A stretch of DNA of 36,576 bases from JAHBXL01 sp038247555 (GCA_038247555.1 JBBRUT010000020.1:1-36576), one strand, 5' to 3'. Positions 1 to 8,663 are shown, counted from the stretch's first letter. The notes: generated from the letters alone by a model not told the origin. Program-made: numbers and translations.

Positions 1-400
1 AGTCGGCACTGAGTACGTCGGCACCACGCTGGATGTCTTCATCGAGGGCCTTTCCCGCCGCGAAGTGAAGCGGGCGGCTCGGGCCGCGGTGGTGAGTGGT
101 GGTGGGGGCGGCATCAGTCTGACCATCGGCGGCCGACCGCTGGGCGCGCCCGACACCTTGCACGAACTTCCCTCCGCCTGCGCCATGCCCCCGCTGTCTG
201 AGGATGATGCTCCGATCGCCGATGCCGCCCTAGGGGGACGCGGCGTCCAGCTCTCGGCAAGAACTGATGGCGACCTGATCGTCCACATCGACCTGCCGCC
301 GGATCAGGCCGTCCGTGCCGAATCGCTGGTCGGCAAGATCGCCCGCTGCCGCATTACCGAGAGCCGGCAGTTGTCGCTGGTTGGGGAACTGACGGCCTGA
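1..400 (+). CDS. miaB: tRNA methylthiotransferase MiaB, C-terminal part (cut by window start)
   Basis: The frame is open from base 2 and ends with TGA at 398-400, so the 5' part lies outside the window. The visible roughly 130 residues fit the end of a MiaB-type radical SAM methylthiotransferase. They begin with VGTTLDVFIEGLSRRE, which matches the segment leading into the TRAM RNA-binding domain, and continue with a typical TRAM strand pattern (LSARTDGDLIVHID ... SLVGKIARCRITE ... LSLVGEL). MiaB adds a methylthio group at C2 of i6A37 in tRNAs reading UNN codons. The segment between the two parts (about 40 residues, Gly/Ala/Pro-rich) is longer than usual. The radical SAM and iron-sulfur sites are not in view, so a related methylthiotransferase such as RimO or MtaB cannot be excluded. 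Confidence 0.72.
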   Translation, partial: VGTEYVGTTLDVFIEGLSRREVKRAARAAVVSGGGGGISLTIGGRPLGAPDTLHELPSACAMPPLSEDDAPIADAALGGRGVQLSARTDGDLIVHIDLPPDQAVRAESLVGKIARCRITESRQLSLVGELTA

Positions 401-431
401 GCAGCGGTACAAGTTTCGGTATCATGTCGCC

Positions 432-2738
432 GTGAGCAAGCCCACTCCTTCCGCCCGTATCGCCGAACTCCGCTCGCTGCTTGAACGCGCCAACGTCGCG
501 TACTACACGCATGCCGCGCCGATCATGTCGGATGTCGAGTTTGACCGGTTGCTTGTCGAGCTTGCACAGCTTGAGCGCGAGCACCCGGAGCTTGATGACC
601 CGGATAGCCCTACGCACCGCGTGGGAGGCGAACCGATCGACGGCTTCAAGACCGTCAAGCACGCCGCGCCGATGCTCAGCATCGAGAACACGTACAGCCT
701 GGGGCATGAAGACAACCGGGGGCTGCTGGATTGGTTTGAGCGTGTTCAGGAAGGACTGACGGAAGGGAAGAAGGGCGGGGCGAGCCTGTTTGGCGGCGAG
801 GAGGAGGGTGCGGGCAGGAAAGTAACGATCATCGCGGATGCGAAGATCGATGGTCTGGCGATGTCGATCCGCTATGAGAAGGGTCGGCTGGTGCAAGCGC
901 TCACGCGCGGCGATGGGACCAAGGGTGATGATGTCACGGCGAATGTGCGGACGATTCGCTCGCTGCCGCTGAAGCTCGAAGGCGAGGGCGTGCCGGAGGT
1001 GCTGGAGATCCGCGGCGAGGTGTACTTCCCGCTCAAAGAGTTTGAGCGTGTGAACGCGGAACGGGAGGCGGCTGGCGATGACCTGTTTCTGAACCCGCGC
1101 AACGCCGCGGCGGGGACGCTCAAGCAGCTTGACCCGAAGATCACCGCGGCACGCCGGCTGGGGTTCATGGCGCACGGCAAGGGGGAGATCAGCGGCAAGG
1201 GTGGGGGGGCGGGGGGGGGCGGAGCATTTGCCGCATCACACAGTGAGTTCCTGGAGAAGCTCAAAGCGATGGGTGTGCCGATCAATCTGCCGCTGGTGCA
1301 TGCGACGGACATAGAGCAGGTGATCGCGGCGATTCGGAAGTTCGATGAGGTGCGGCACAAGCAGCAGTATGCGACGGATGGGGTGGTCGTGCGAGTGGAT
1401 TCGTTTGCGCAGCAGGAGCAGCTTGGGTTCACGTCGAAGGTGCCGCGGGCGTTTGTCGCGTACAAGTATCCGGCGGAGCGGAAGACGACGGTGCTGAAGC
1501 ACGTTGACTATCAGGTCGGAAAGACGGGGAAAATCACGCCGCGGGCGGTGATGGAGCCGGTGCTGCTGGCGGGGACGGTGGTGCAGCACGCAACGCTGCA
1601 CAACTTCGGGCGGATTCTGGATGCGTCGACCGATCCGGATAACCCGACTGCGCCGCGGACGGATATCCGCCTTGGCGACACGGTGTATGTCGAGAAGGCG
1701 GGGGAAATCATTCCGTATGTTGCGGGGGTGGCGATCAGCAAGCGGGAGAAGGGGGGGGGCGCGAGGAAGATCGAGCCGCCGACGCATTGCCCGGAGTGCA
1801 AGGGGCCGGTGGAGCTTGAGCCACCGGAAGCGAATGACGATCCGAAGCTGGAGACGGCGCGTCGGTGCGTGAACCCGGAGTGCCCTGCGCAGATCCGCGA
1901 GCGGATCATCTGGTTTGCAGGGCGGCGTCAGATGGATATCGAAGGACTTGGCGACAAGACCGTCGATCAGATCATTACCGCCGGCACTATCCCGTTGAAG
2001 TCGTTCTCGGATGTGTTTCACCTTCATGAGCATCGTGACAAGCTGATTGGGCTTGAGCGGATGGGCGAGAAGAAGGTGGCCAACCTGCTTGCGGGGATTG
2101 AGGCCGCGAAGTCGCGCGGGATGGCGCGGGTGCTGGCGGGGATGGGGATCCGGCACGTCGGCGACTCCACCGCCAAGGGCCTTGCGCGTCAGTTTGCGGA
2201 TATCGATGCGCTGCTCGCGGCGGAGGAGTGGCAGCTTCGGCCGAAAGATGCGGCGGGGAACAAAGCGGAGCGCGAAAAGTATGGCTTGCCCAGCGACCCG
2301 AAGGACCTGCCGGAGACGGGGCTTGGGAAGCTGACTGCGCCAGTGGTACACGACTACCTTCACAGCAAGGTGGCGAGGCATACGTTTGCGGAGCTTCGCA
2401 AGGCAGGGGTGGATCTGAGCAGCCATGAGTATGCGGCTGCGCAGGCCCGCGCGACGGCGATGAAGAAGAGCGGGAGCGGCTCGGGAGGGGGGGCGGAGAA
2501 TCCTTTTGCGGGGAGGACGATCGTCATCACCGGAACGCTGAAGAAGTTTGAGCGGGAGGATCTGAAGGTGAAGCTGGAGGGCTTTGGGGCGAAGGTGTCT
2601 GGGAGTGTTTCCAAGAACACCGACTTTGTGATCGTCGGGGAGAACGCGGGAAGCAAATTGGCCAAAGCGAACGAACTGGGAGTTGAAACTTGGGACGAAG
2701 CTCGGCTTGTGCAGGCCCTGGAGAAGACCGATGCATGA
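432..2738 (+). CDS. ligA: NAD-dependent DNA ligase LigA
   Basis: LigA seals nicks in duplex DNA during replication and repair using NAD+. The order of domains is complete: the Ia/adenylation region with the KIDG motif (nucleophile K138), the OB fold, a Cys4 zinc site at C453, C456, C479 and C484, a helix-hairpin-helix region (about 510-610), and a C-terminal BRCT domain (about 690-766) containing IVITGTLKKFERED. At 768 aa it is about 100 residues longer than usual. The extra length is in Gly-rich inserts at about 111-130 and 255-265, before the zinc site and before BRCT, some encoded by runs of 7-9 G. The start is GTG at 432; the nearby ATG at 424 is out of frame and stops at once. The gap to miaB is 31 nt, so the two may be cotranscribed. 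Confidence 0.97.
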   Translation: MSKPTPSARIAELRSLLERANVAYYTHAAPIMSDVEFDRLLVELAQLEREHPELDDPDSPTHRVGGEPIDGFKTVKHAAPMLSIENTYSLGHEDNRGLLDWFERVQEGLTEGKKGGASLFGGEEEGAGRKVTIIADAKIDGLAMSIRYEKGRLVQALTRGDGTKGDDVTANVRTIRSLPLKLEGEGVPEVLEIRGEVYFPLKEFERVNAEREAAGDDLFLNPRNAAAGTLKQLDPKITAARRLGFMAHGKGEISGKGGGAGGGGAFAASHSEFLEKLKAMGVPINLPLVHATDIEQVIAAIRKFDEVRHKQQYATDGVVVRVDSFAQQEQLGFTSKVPRAFVAYKYPAERKTTVLKHVDYQVGKTGKITPRAVMEPVLLAGTVVQHATLHNFGRILDASTDPDNPTAPRTDIRLGDTVYVEKAGEIIPYVAGVAISKREKGGGARKIEPPTHCPECKGPVELEPPEANDDPKLETARRCVNPECPAQIRERIIWFAGRRQMDIEGLGDKTVDQIITAGTIPLKSFSDVFHLHEHRDKLIGLERMGEKKVANLLAGIEAAKSRGMARVLAGMGIRHVGDSTAKGLARQFADIDALLAAEEWQLRPKDAAGNKAEREKYGLPSDPKDLPETGLGKLTAPVVHDYLHSKVARHTFAELRKAGVDLSSHEYAAAQARATAMKKSGSGSGGGAENPFAGRTIVITGTLKKFEREDLKVKLEGFGAKVSGSVSKNTDFVIVGENAGSKLAKANELGVETWDEARLVQALEKTDA

Positions 2739-2811
2739 AGCAGGAGCGTTCGCCATCACGGGCATGGGTCTCAGACGGCTCCGTGGGTCTGATAACCGCG
2801 ACGACGACGAC

Positions 2812-3345
2812 ATGCAGAACGTCGAATACAAAGCCGAGCTGCGCGACCCCGACCTGGGGCGGACGATCTGCGGCGCGATCGGCGCGGGCTGGGTGGCGAC
2901 GTTTCAACAGGTCGATACGTACTACCGTGTGCCGGATGCCCGCCTGAAAAAGCGGGAGACCGAGGGGCACCCGACCGAGTGGGTATTTTATCAGCGTGCC
3001 TCGCGGGCGCGGCCGAAGCTCAGCACATTCACGATCTATCCCGAGGCGATGGCCAAGGAACGGTTCGGCAGCACGCCGCTGCCGGTGTGGTGCGTGGTGA
3101 AGAAGTCTCGTTCGCTGTACCTCAGCCGGGACGGCGTGCGGATTCATCTCGACCATGTTGAGGGGCAGGGGTGGTTCATCGAGTTTGAGGCGCTGATCTG
3201 CCCGGAGCGGAACCTGGCGAAGTGTCACGAGACGATTGACGGGCTACGACGGGCATTTGCGCCCGCGCTGGGCGAGCCGATCGCCTGCGGCTACGCCGAC
3301 CTGATCGCGGCGGAGATCGCCGAAGGCACTGCCGAGTCGGCGTAA
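2812..3345 (+). CDS. CYTH-domain protein (class IV adenylate cyclase / thiamine triphosphatase-like)
   Basis: This 177-aa protein begins with NVEYKAEL, a variant of the ExExK signature in which the first Glu is Asn, as is common in CyaB-like CYTH proteins. It continues with FQQVDTYYRVP and LKKRE, and ends with a HLDHVEGQGWFIEFEA strand typical of the family's triphosphate tunnel. CYTH enzymes act on triphosphate-containing substrates such as ATP, ThTP or inorganic triphosphate; the substrate here cannot be read from sequence. I chose the ATG at 2812 because the domain begins there. In-frame starts at 2764 and 2683 would add residues with no family resemblance, and the latter overlaps ligA. 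No clear Shine-Dalgarno precedes any of them. Confidence 0.82.
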   Translation: MQNVEYKAELRDPDLGRTICGAIGAGWVATFQQVDTYYRVPDARLKKRETEGHPTEWVFYQRASRARPKLSTFTIYPEAMAKERFGSTPLPVWCVVKKSRSLYLSRDGVRIHLDHVEGQGWFIEFEALICPERNLAKCHETIDGLRRAFAPALGEPIACGYADLIAAEIAEGTAESA

Positions 3346-3446
3346 GTTCCCGATGATGCCCCGCCGCCGCATTCCGGCTTCTGGCCGGTTTCTTTGACGC
3401 TGGCCCGGAATCCCCTATCCTGTCGCGGTCTGCCCGTACGCAAGCC

Positions 3447-3454
3447 AAGGAGGG
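3447..3454 (+). promoter_or_regulatory. Strong ribosome binding site fixing the top6B start
   Basis: AAGGAGGG lies 5-6 nt upstream of a GTG at 3460. It decides the start of the topoisomerase gene in favour of this GTG over an in-frame start at 3394 whose extra 22 residues look non-coding. Confidence 0.75.
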
Positions 3455-3459
3455 CCCGC

Positions 3460-5955
3460 GTGAGCCAAGCCGCACTTTTGGAACCCGTCGAAGAAATGGC
3501 CGCGAAACCCCGTCGTTCGGATGCGTCCGCCAGCACCAAGCCCGCAGGGGGTGGCCGCGCAACCGCGGAGACGATGGCGACGAAGCAGCGAGACATCGCT
3601 GTGTCGGAGTTCTTTGCGAAGAACCGGCACCTGCTCGGGTTTGACAATCCTCGCAAGGCCCTGCTGACGACCGTCAAGGAAGCGGTGGACAACTCGCTCG
3701 ACGCGTGCGAGGAAGGCGGGATCCTGCCCGATATCACGGTGGTGATCGAGGACCTGCAGCCAGATCGTCCGGCCTCGGCGAAGAGTTCGAGGTACCGCAT
3801 CACGACGGTTGACAACGGTCCAGGCATCATGCGAGCGCAGGTAGAGAACGTGTTCGGGCGGTTGCTATTTGGGTCGAAGTTTCACCGGCTCAAGATGTCG
3901 CGCGGGCAGCAGGGCATTGGCATTTCCGCCGCGGGCATGTATGGGTTGATCACCACCGGCAAGCCGATGCTGATCCAGACGCGTCCGAAGGCGAGCAAGC
4001 CGGCGCATCACATTGAGCTGGCGATGAACACGAAGACCAACCGCGCTGAGGTGACGGTTGATGAGGAGACGGATGACTTTCCGTTGCGCCGCCTGCGTGA
4101 ACTGTCGAAGGACATTCGCGAGCTGGCCGAGCGGGGCGAGTATCTGAGCGCGGCGGAGTATCCGACCGGGACGAGCGTGACGATCGAGCTGGAGGGCAAA
4201 TATCAGCGCGGCCGCGGCAGCGTGGATGAGTTCCTGGAGCTGACGGCGATCGCAAACCCGCACGCGCGGATCACGCTTGTGCGGCCGACCCGCATCACGG
4301 AAGATGATGCCGATGAGGCGCCGCTGCTGAGGGGAAAGGGCAAACCGGTTGCTGCGGCGATCAAGACGGTGAATGCGGATGGGGAGGATGGCTCCGAGGA
4401 TGCAGAACCTTCGTCGACGGGTCCGGTCATTGAGACTTCGAAGGCGAAAGTGGAGATCACGCAGGACCTGGGTTCTGTTGTCGTCTTCCCTCGCGCGGTG
4501 AACGAGCTTCCGCCGGAAACCCAAGAGATCCAGCCGCACCCGCGCGGGGTGGAGCTTGGCACGCTGCTGCAGATGCTCAAGGACTACGAGGTCTCGCACC
4601 GGGGCGAGACGCTGTACAACTTCCTGCAGGATCAGTTTTGCCGCGTATCGGCGGGCACGGCGGGGAGCTTCTGCGAGAAGATCGGTGTCACGAGCCGCAC
4701 GCGGGCATCGTCGATCGAGTCGGAGCAGGCCGAAAAACTGTACAAGGTGTTTCAGGATGCGAAGCTTGCGCCGCCGCCGACGGATTGCCTTGCGCCGATC
4801 GGCGTGCGGCAGTTGCTCGCGGGCATGTTGAAGGGTGTGCGGGCGGAGTTTTACGCCGCGAGTTCGCGAGAGGCCGCCGTCTACCGCGGTCGCCCGTTCC
4901 TGATCGAAGCAGCGATTGCGTTTGGCGGGGATCTGGCGGCGGATGATTCATCGCGGGTGATTCGGTTTGCCAATCGCGTACCGCTGCTGTATCAGCAGTC
5001 GGCGTGCTCGAGCTTCAAGGCGGTGGCGGAGACGAACTGGCGAAACTACGACCTGCAGCAGCCGCGGGGCGGCGTGCCGGCGGGGCCGCTGGTGATCATG
5101 ATCCACATGGCGAGCGTGTGGGTTCCGTTTACGAGCGAGTCGAAGGAAGCGATCGCCGACTATGACGAGATTCGCAAGGAGATGAAACTCGCGCTGATGG
5201 AGTGCGGGCGGAAGCTGGGGACGTATCTGCGCAAGCGGCTGAAGATGCGTCGCGAGAGCGAGCGGCGGGACGTCTTTGAGCGGTACATCGGGGAGATCAC
5301 GCAGGCCATCAATGCCATCAACGGCGTTGAAGCCAAGAAGCTCTATGACACCCTGCTGGCGCAGGCTCGGAAGCGCACGGCGATCGCGGATGTGGAGCTT
5401 GATGAAGATGGGAAGATCAAGAAGGCTCGCGAGGAGGAAGAGGCCGACGAAGAGGGCGTGATCATCGTTCCGGCTGCCGGCTCCGAGCTTTCTTCCGGCG
5501 TTGACAGCGAGGAAGATGCGGGCGGCGGGGCCGCGGGAGCGTCGGCCGGGAAGGGGAAGGGGCGGGGCAAGGTGGCAGATCCGTTTGCGATGTCCAAGGC
5601 GGAGGCTGCGATGCTGAAGGTTGCGTCGCTACGTGGCGCGGACGATGATGATCAGCCGTCGCTGATTGACACGGCGGAGGTGAAGCGGCTCAACCAGAAG
5701 GGCAAATCGCCCAGAGCCGGGAAGAAAGCAGCCAACGCGAAGGGCGCAACGGACTCGAAGGGTGGGAGAGCTGGAGTTGGAGGCGCGGTGAAGGCGGCTG
5801 CGCGCGAGGCCAAGCCGGGGGCGACCGTGAAGGCTGCGACAAAGACGTCGTCTGCTCCGGCCGCGGCGGCGAAGCAGGCACCGAAGGAGAAGCCGAAGCT
5901 GCGGCTTGTGAATGGGAAGTTGGTGCCGGTTGAAGACGGTCCAAAGCTATTCTGA
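3460..5955 (+). CDS. top6B: DNA topoisomerase VI subunit B
   Basis: Topo VI is a type IIB enzyme (A2B2) that relaxes and decatenates DNA; subunit B is the ATPase and transducer. The protein (831 aa from the GTG) has a GHKL ATPase domain: N-box EAVDNSLDAC from E74, VDNGPGI at about 117-123, and a GQQGIGISAAGMYG lid at about 149. A helix-two-turn-helix-like middle (about 365-450) and a transducer with WVPFTSESKEAIADYDEI (about 555) and an ECGRKLGTYLRKR helix follow. The last roughly 190 residues are acidic and then Lys/Ala-rich low complexity, not part of the archaeal core. N-terminal residues 1-40 are also extra. It is distinct from GyrB and MutL in the AVSEFFAKNRHLLGFDNP entry segment. No subunit A gene is present in the window. 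Confidence 0.93.
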   Translation: MSQAALLEPVEEMAAKPRRSDASASTKPAGGGRATAETMATKQRDIAVSEFFAKNRHLLGFDNPRKALLTTVKEAVDNSLDACEEGGILPDITVVIEDLQPDRPASAKSSRYRITTVDNGPGIMRAQVENVFGRLLFGSKFHRLKMSRGQQGIGISAAGMYGLITTGKPMLIQTRPKASKPAHHIELAMNTKTNRAEVTVDEETDDFPLRRLRELSKDIRELAERGEYLSAAEYPTGTSVTIELEGKYQRGRGSVDEFLELTAIANPHARITLVRPTRITEDDADEAPLLRGKGKPVAAAIKTVNADGEDGSEDAEPSSTGPVIETSKAKVEITQDLGSVVVFPRAVNELPPETQEIQPHPRGVELGTLLQMLKDYEVSHRGETLYNFLQDQFCRVSAGTAGSFCEKIGVTSRTRASSIESEQAEKLYKVFQDAKLAPPPTDCLAPIGVRQLLAGMLKGVRAEFYAASSREAAVYRGRPFLIEAAIAFGGDLAADDSSRVIRFANRVPLLYQQSACSSFKAVAETNWRNYDLQQPRGGVPAGPLVIMIHMASVWVPFTSESKEAIADYDEIRKEMKLALMECGRKLGTYLRKRLKMRRESERRDVFERYIGEITQAINAINGVEAKKLYDTLLAQARKRTAIADVELDEDGKIKKAREEEEADEEGVIIVPAAGSELSSGVDSEEDAGGGAAGASAGKGKGRGKVADPFAMSKAEAAMLKVASLRGADDDDQPSLIDTAEVKRLNQKGKSPRAGKKAANAKGATDSKGGRAGVGGAVKAAAREAKPGATVKAATKTSSAPAAAAKQAPKEKPKLRLVNGKLVPVEDGPKLF

Positions 5956-6494
5956 GGCGCTCAAGCGGCGCGAACTTGAGGGAGCACCGATTCTCCGCGA
6001 ACGCGGCGAAGACCTGGTTCTCGCCGAGCGATTCCTGTGGCCATATGCAGTCCTGGGCGCGGGGTTCATCGTTCTCGGTTCGGCGATGTCCGTCGCGTGG
6101 ATTGCGATGCTCGCATTCGGCACCCGACGGCCGAACGATTGGCAGCTGATCGTCATCGGCTTCGCTGCTCTGAGCCTCGGGCTTCTGATCATCGCGAGGG
6201 CAGAGCTTTGCTTCTCACGGGCGGCGCGACAGTTTGAACGGAAAACGTTTTCTCTTCGGTGTGCCGGTTCGATCGCGTCGCATCCGCTTTGATCAAGCCG
6301 CAGACCGCCTCGTGCTTGAGCTGTCGTGGGGGTCGCATAGGGGCAGATCATTCCCGGTTTGATCTCTTCAGATCCCCAGACCGACGAGTACAGACACCCT
6401 GCTCACGCGCTACTGCACGCACGCCGCGGCAGAGGAGGTGTTTCAAATCTCCGCGGAGAGCACAGGGCTGCAGATCGAGATCAAGCGGAGGTAA
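5912..6494 (+). pseudogene. Decayed small membrane-protein gene after top6B
   Basis: Reading frame 2 codes for two hydrophobic segments (about 6037-6110 and 6140-6200: FLWPYAVLGAGFIVLGSAM and WQLIVIGFAALSLGLLII) followed by RAARQFERK. Near 6240-6246, at an AAAA run, the plausible protein continues in the next frame as RFLFGVPVRSRRIRFDQAA and then LVLELSWG. This second frame is interrupted by TGA at 6360-6362 and then resumes with a hydrophilic tail ending ISAESTGLQIEIKRR and TAA at 6492-6494. The downstream frame keeps a coherent pattern of alternating charged and hydrophobic residues, so I read one gene with one frameshift and one nonsense codon. Sequencing error is possible. The start is uncertain: ATG 5912 overlaps top6B, and TTG 5930 is an alternative. 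Function unknown. Confidence 0.6.
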
Positions 6495-6516
6495 GTGATC
6501 GCATCTGTCGCTGAAG

Positions 6517-6822
6517 TCAGAAGTCAACCCTTCGGCTTCGCACCATCCCCCACGCTTTCCTCCCCTCGCTCCACAGCCCCGCATGTCGAAAGCTCGGGTC
6601 GGCGTACGCCGTGATCACATAGAACGCAAAGTAGTAGCCGCGGCAGAACGCCCAGATAGCGACGAAGTGGGGGGCAAGTCCGAGCCACCACTCAAGCAGG
6701 CCAAACACCGCTGCGGCGACGATTCCAGTGCAGAGAATGCCGAGGATGACGAACAGCACGCCCTTGACCGCAAGGAGGCGCAGGCTGGAGATGTCACTGT
6801 TCAGAGCAAGCTGGCTTGACAT
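6517..6822 (-). CDS. Small two-helix membrane protein, unknown function
   Basis: The 101-aa protein has one clear long hydrophobic segment at about 19-45 (VKGVLFVILGILCTGIVAAAVFG) and a second at about 52-75, rich in Trp, Tyr and Phe. A soluble tail with YADPSFRHAGLWSEGRKA follows. That tail resembles endings I have seen in uncharacterised planctomycete membrane proteins, but I cannot name a family. The start is the ATG at 6822, with only a weak purine stretch upstream. It lies convergent to the decayed gene ending at 6494 and is separated from katA upstream by a terminator, so it probably has its own promoter in 6823-6860, which I could not define. Confidence 0.6.
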   Translation of the reverse strand: MSSQLALNSDISSLRLLAVKGVLFVILGILCTGIVAAAVFGLLEWWLGLAPHFVAIWAFCRGYYFAFYVITAYADPSFRHAGLWSEGRKAWGMVRSRRVDF

Positions 6823-6861
6823 GCTCTGCGCTTCGCGAAGCGCGGCGGTGTGATTCAGTCA

Positions 6862-6899
6862 AACAAAGCGGCGGACCCCGATCATGGGAGCCCGCCGCT
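6862..6899 (-). terminator. Intrinsic terminator of katA
   Basis: AGCGGCGG (6867-6874) pairs with CCGCCGCT (6892-6899) across a 17-nt loop that can itself pair CCCC with GGG. Read on the - strand, the stem is followed by TTTGTTT. It lies 52 nt beyond the katA stop. Confidence 0.65.
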
Positions 6900-6950
6900 G
6901 AACCGAACTTGGATGAGGAGGAGAGTCGTTGCGAGATGGGCTATCGGCTG

Positions 6951-8510
6951 TCACCGCACAGGAGCTGGAGCGTTTCGGGTGGCACCCACTGCGCCGCCCT
7001 CTCCATTCGTGCCGTGCTGACCCGCGCCCTGCATCATCGCGGCAACATCAATCCCAAGGTGTGTGGCCACGCGTGCGCCGTAGTCGGGGTCTGCACGGAA
7101 GAAGTGGCAGAGCTGACGCATCTGGACTTCCTGGCGGGCTTGACCGAGTCCGCTGGCGATTCGGCGCGTCAGGCGGTCCTTCTGGCCGTCATCGAAGAGG
7201 CGGTAGAGGTTGCCCGGCTGGGTATAGTCATCGTGATCGACCGTCGAGTCGAAGCGATCGACGATCGTCTCGCCGAGCGTCCACGCGGGGTCGGCGAAGG
7301 CGGGCTCGGGCTTGGGGGCGGCAGGGATGCTGTTGGGCCAGTAGTTTGCGGCCGCGCCGTACTCGCCGAGGGTGGATTGACCATCGCGGATGTAGTTCAT
7401 CACCGGGCATCGCGGCTTGTTCACCGGCACCTGGTGGTGGTTCACGCCGAGGCGATGAAGATGCGTGTCGGAGTAGGACATCAGACGTGCCTGGAGCATC
7501 TTGTCCGGGCTTGGCCCGATGCCGGGAACGAGCGCGCTGGGCTTGAACGCGGCCTGCTCGACTTCGGCGAAGTAGTTCTCCGGGTTGCGGTTGAGCTCCA
7601 TCTCGCCGACTTCGATGAGCGGGAACTCGCCATGTGGCCAGACTTTGGTGAGGTCGAAGGGGTTCCAGCGGAAGCTGTCGGCCTGGGCCTGCGTCATGAT
7701 CTGCACGCAGACGCGCCACTTGGGGAAGTCGCCCTTGGCGATCGCGTCGAAGAGGTCACGCTGGTGGCTTTCGCGGTCGCTGCCGATGAGCTTCGCGGCA
7801 TCATCATCGGTCATGTTCTTGATGCCCTGCTTGTTCTTGAAGTGGAACTTGCACCAGACGCGCTCGCCCCCCCCCGGCGCCGCATTGATGAGGGAGTAGG
7901 TGTGGCTGCCGAAGCCGTGGAGGTGGCGGTAGCTTTGCGGGATGCCGCGATCGGAGAAGAGGATCGTGACCTGGTGGAGGCTCTCGGGGCAGAGGGACCA
8001 GAAATCCCACTGCATGTCCATGTTTCGCAGGTTGGTCTGCGGGTGGCGCTTCTGCGTGTGGATGAACATCTGAAACTTGTACGGGTCACGCACGAAGAAG
8101 ACGGGGGTGTTGTTGCCGACGAGGTCCCAGTTGCCCTCTTCGGTGTAGAACTTGACGGCGAAGCCTCGGACATCGCGCTCGGCATCGGCCGCGCCGCGCT
8201 CCCCCGCGACGGTGGAGAAGCGGAGAAAGAGCTCGGTCTTCTTGCCGACCTTGCTGAAGATCGAGGCGCGGGAGTACTTGCTGAGGTCGTTGGTGACGGT
8301 GAATGTGCCGTATGCGCCGCTGCCTTTGGCGTGCACGACGCGCTCGGGGATGCGTTCGCGATTGAAGTGCTGCATCTGCTCGAGGAGCGCGACATCCTGC
8401 ATGAGCATGGGGCCGCGGGGCCCGGCGGTGAGGGCGTGCTGCACGCCGATTGGCGCGCCGTTGGCAGTGGTGAGGATAGGGCAGTTCTCGCCGTTTCGGT
8501 GGTCGTTCAT
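6951..8510 (-). CDS. katA: Haem catalase (monofunctional, KatA type)
   Basis: The enzyme disproportionates hydrogen peroxide. The catalytic residues are visible in the 519-aa form: distal His60 in RVVHAKGSGAYG, distal Asn133 in LVGNNTPVFFVRDP, and the proximal haem ligand Tyr345 in RLMSYSDTHLHRLG. The length and the absence of a C-terminal flavodoxin-like domain fit the small-subunit (clade 3) catalases. I place the start at the ATG at 8510 because AAAGGA lies 8 nt before it; in-frame starts at 8528 and 8531 would put this SD inside the gene. A run of nine C (7867-7875) encodes an extra PGGG-like insert at NAAPGGGERVW, where relatives have a shorter loop. It is transcribed divergently from an OxyR gene that very likely controls it. 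Confidence 0.97.
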   Translation of the reverse strand: MNDHRNGENCPILTTANGAPIGVQHALTAGPRGPMLMQDVALLEQMQHFNRERIPERVVHAKGSGAYGTFTVTNDLSKYSRASIFSKVGKKTELFLRFSTVAGERGAADAERDVRGFAVKFYTEEGNWDLVGNNTPVFFVRDPYKFQMFIHTQKRHPQTNLRNMDMQWDFWSLCPESLHQVTILFSDRGIPQSYRHLHGFGSHTYSLINAAPGGGERVWCKFHFKNKQGIKNMTDDDAAKLIGSDRESHQRDLFDAIAKGDFPKWRVCVQIMTQAQADSFRWNPFDLTKVWPHGEFPLIEVGEMELNRNPENYFAEVEQAAFKPSALVPGIGPSPDKMLQARLMSYSDTHLHRLGVNHHQVPVNKPRCPVMNYIRDGQSTLGEYGAAANYWPNSIPAAPKPEPAFADPAWTLGETIVDRFDSTVDHDDYTQPGNLYRLFDDGQKDRLTRRIASGLGQARQEVQMRQLCHFFRADPDYGARVATHLGIDVAAMMQGAGQHGTNGEGGAVGATRNAPAPVR

Positions 8511-8631
8511 CTTGTCGTCCTTTCGCATCACGAGCCGCGGGGACCGGGCTCATTGCCTGGTGACTTCGACCATGAGCCCGGCTTCATGAAGTGACACGAT
8601 ACCGCCTGATCGCATAGACGTCAAAGACTGA

Positions 8632-8660
8632 TCTATACCGCGTGCCATAGGCTTTGTCTA
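8632..8660 (-). promoter_or_regulatory. Putative katA promoter
   Basis: On the - strand, TAGACA (8655-8660) and TATAGA (8632-8637) are separated by 17 nt, a good sigma-70-type arrangement. Predicted transcription starts near 8625, giving a leader of about 115 nt. The -35 box sits inside the palindrome at 8645-8663. Confidence 0.5.
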
Positions 8661-8663
8661 TGG
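8645..8663. promoter_or_regulatory. Putative OxyR operator (palindrome overlapping oxyR start)
   Basis: CCATAG-N7-CTATGG is a perfect interrupted palindrome with the ATAG-N7-CTAT spacing known for half of an OxyR site and for the LysR-type T-N11-A box. Further ATAG (8614-8617) and CTAT (8633-8636) words lie upstream, but not at the canonical 7-nt spacing. The site covers the katA -35 and the ATG of the regulator. Confidence 0.55.

Noticed and set aside
1236..2831. Long - strand frame (about 530 codons) opposite ligA
   Set aside because: The translation is Arg/Leu/Pro-rich without motifs, and ligA is complete on the other strand.
6816..8594. Very long open frame (about 590 codons) on the + strand across katA
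   Set aside because: It is antisense to a catalase with all catalytic residues; long shadow frames are expected in GC-rich DNA, and the translation has no family features.
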